Of a stretch of DNA of 64,000 nt, positions 1 to 64,000 are shown piece by piece. Origin of the DNA: Balanoglossus misakiensis. Lineage: Eukaryota > Hemichordata. The notes beneath the pieces are model-generated. The model searched no databases. It worked only from the letters and a program-made list of their open reading frames with translations, and was not told the origin of the DNA. The position numbers and the translations under genes are program-made. The number at the start of each line of letters is the position of its first letter. The stretch's first letter is position 1. The DNA is taken from assembly GCA_040954595.2 (NCBI GenBank), contig CM082576.2, forward strand, positions 12,648,001 through 12,712,000. The letters are read 5' to 3'.

Positions 1-430
1 ACGTAATGGATAGAACTGTTCGGTGTTGCACAGCTACACGTAGGCGCGGTGTTGTGTACGACATACATGTACTATGTAGATAAGAGTAGATATGAGCTTG
101 GCTGTGATGTGTGCGTTTTGAGTACTTGACAAGGTAGAAGTTACCCTTGTCTGTATGATTGCATTTGATTGATGTGGGCAGTTAAAATATACTACTTTTA
201 CTAGTATCTATCAACTTGACAAACGTGAAAGTGAATATAATGCCAGTACAGATATGATATGGGTTGCATATTGGTATTAAAGCCACTCCACCTGCCTGTT
301 AAAGAATTATGTTGATACATGGCCCATTGCTTTGACAGCAACACATACAATTACATGAAATAGTGACATTTCAAATCAACCCTCCAATAATTCCAAACTC
401 ATCCTTCTGTACTTTCTATCTTTCCTGCAG
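1..430 (+). other. 3' end of the intron before exon 1
   Basis: Non-coding, AT-rich, ending in a pyrimidine-rich 3' splice site (ctttcctgcag) before exon 1. The family's first exon, with the initiator Met, must lie further left. No promoter is recognisable here. Confidence 0.8.

Positions 431-64000
<63,570 letters not shown>

Overview
This window lies wholly inside one very large, intron-rich animal gene on the + strand: an invertebrate-type ryanodine receptor (RyR), the tetrameric Ca2+-release channel of the endoplasmic/sarcoplasmic reticulum. I can place 100 consecutive coding exons (431 to 64000, still open at the right edge). Their splice phases all agree and together they give 12,561 nt, exactly 4,187 codons. 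The 5' end (initiator Met, promoter, first exon) lies left of the window. The 3' end (EF-hands, transmembrane pore) lies right of it. No second gene, tRNA, rRNA or CRISPR array was seen on either strand.

Layout: exons 1-13 encode the N-terminal domain with MIR repeats; exons 14-19 the first RIH domain; exons 20-22 SPRY1; exons 23-27 RyR repeats 1 and 2; exons 27-32 SPRY2; exons 33-37 a divergent linker (exon 37 is 658 nt, GC-rich and Ser-rich); exons 37-39 SPRY3; exons 40-53 the junctional solenoid; exons 54-60 the second RIH domain; exons 63-69 RyR repeats 3 and 4, with a PKA-type RRLS site; exons 70-85 the following helical region; exon 86 a calmodulin-binding segment; exons 88-90 an acidic linker; exons 95-100 the RIH-associated region.

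The most interesting layer is alternative splicing. Exons at 52936 and 53144 are a tandem-duplicated pair coding the same helix with opposite charged tails, which suggests mutually exclusive exons. The intron directly after the RRLS phosphorylation site holds three phase-matched candidate cassette exons (57, 30 and 39 nt), and single candidate microexons occur in four other introns. One intron, possibly two, uses a GC-AG donor.

The introns also carry non-autonomous transposon relics: four copies of a family with TACTGTAAAA-type inverted ends (one abutting a splice donor), three TTAA-bounded fold-back elements, a diverged two-copy interspersed repeat, microsatellites, and in intron 24 a cluster of perfect palindromes with an NRF1-type motif and two CACGTG boxes.

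Organism: an animal, from the gene and its spliced structure. The AT-rich introns, short inverted-repeat elements and frequent TACATGTA-type words suggest a marine invertebrate (echinoderm, hemichordate, cephalochordate or mollusc); I cannot decide further. Exon numbers are window numbers; intron N follows exon N. 'Phase a/b' means bases of a split codon carried in/out.
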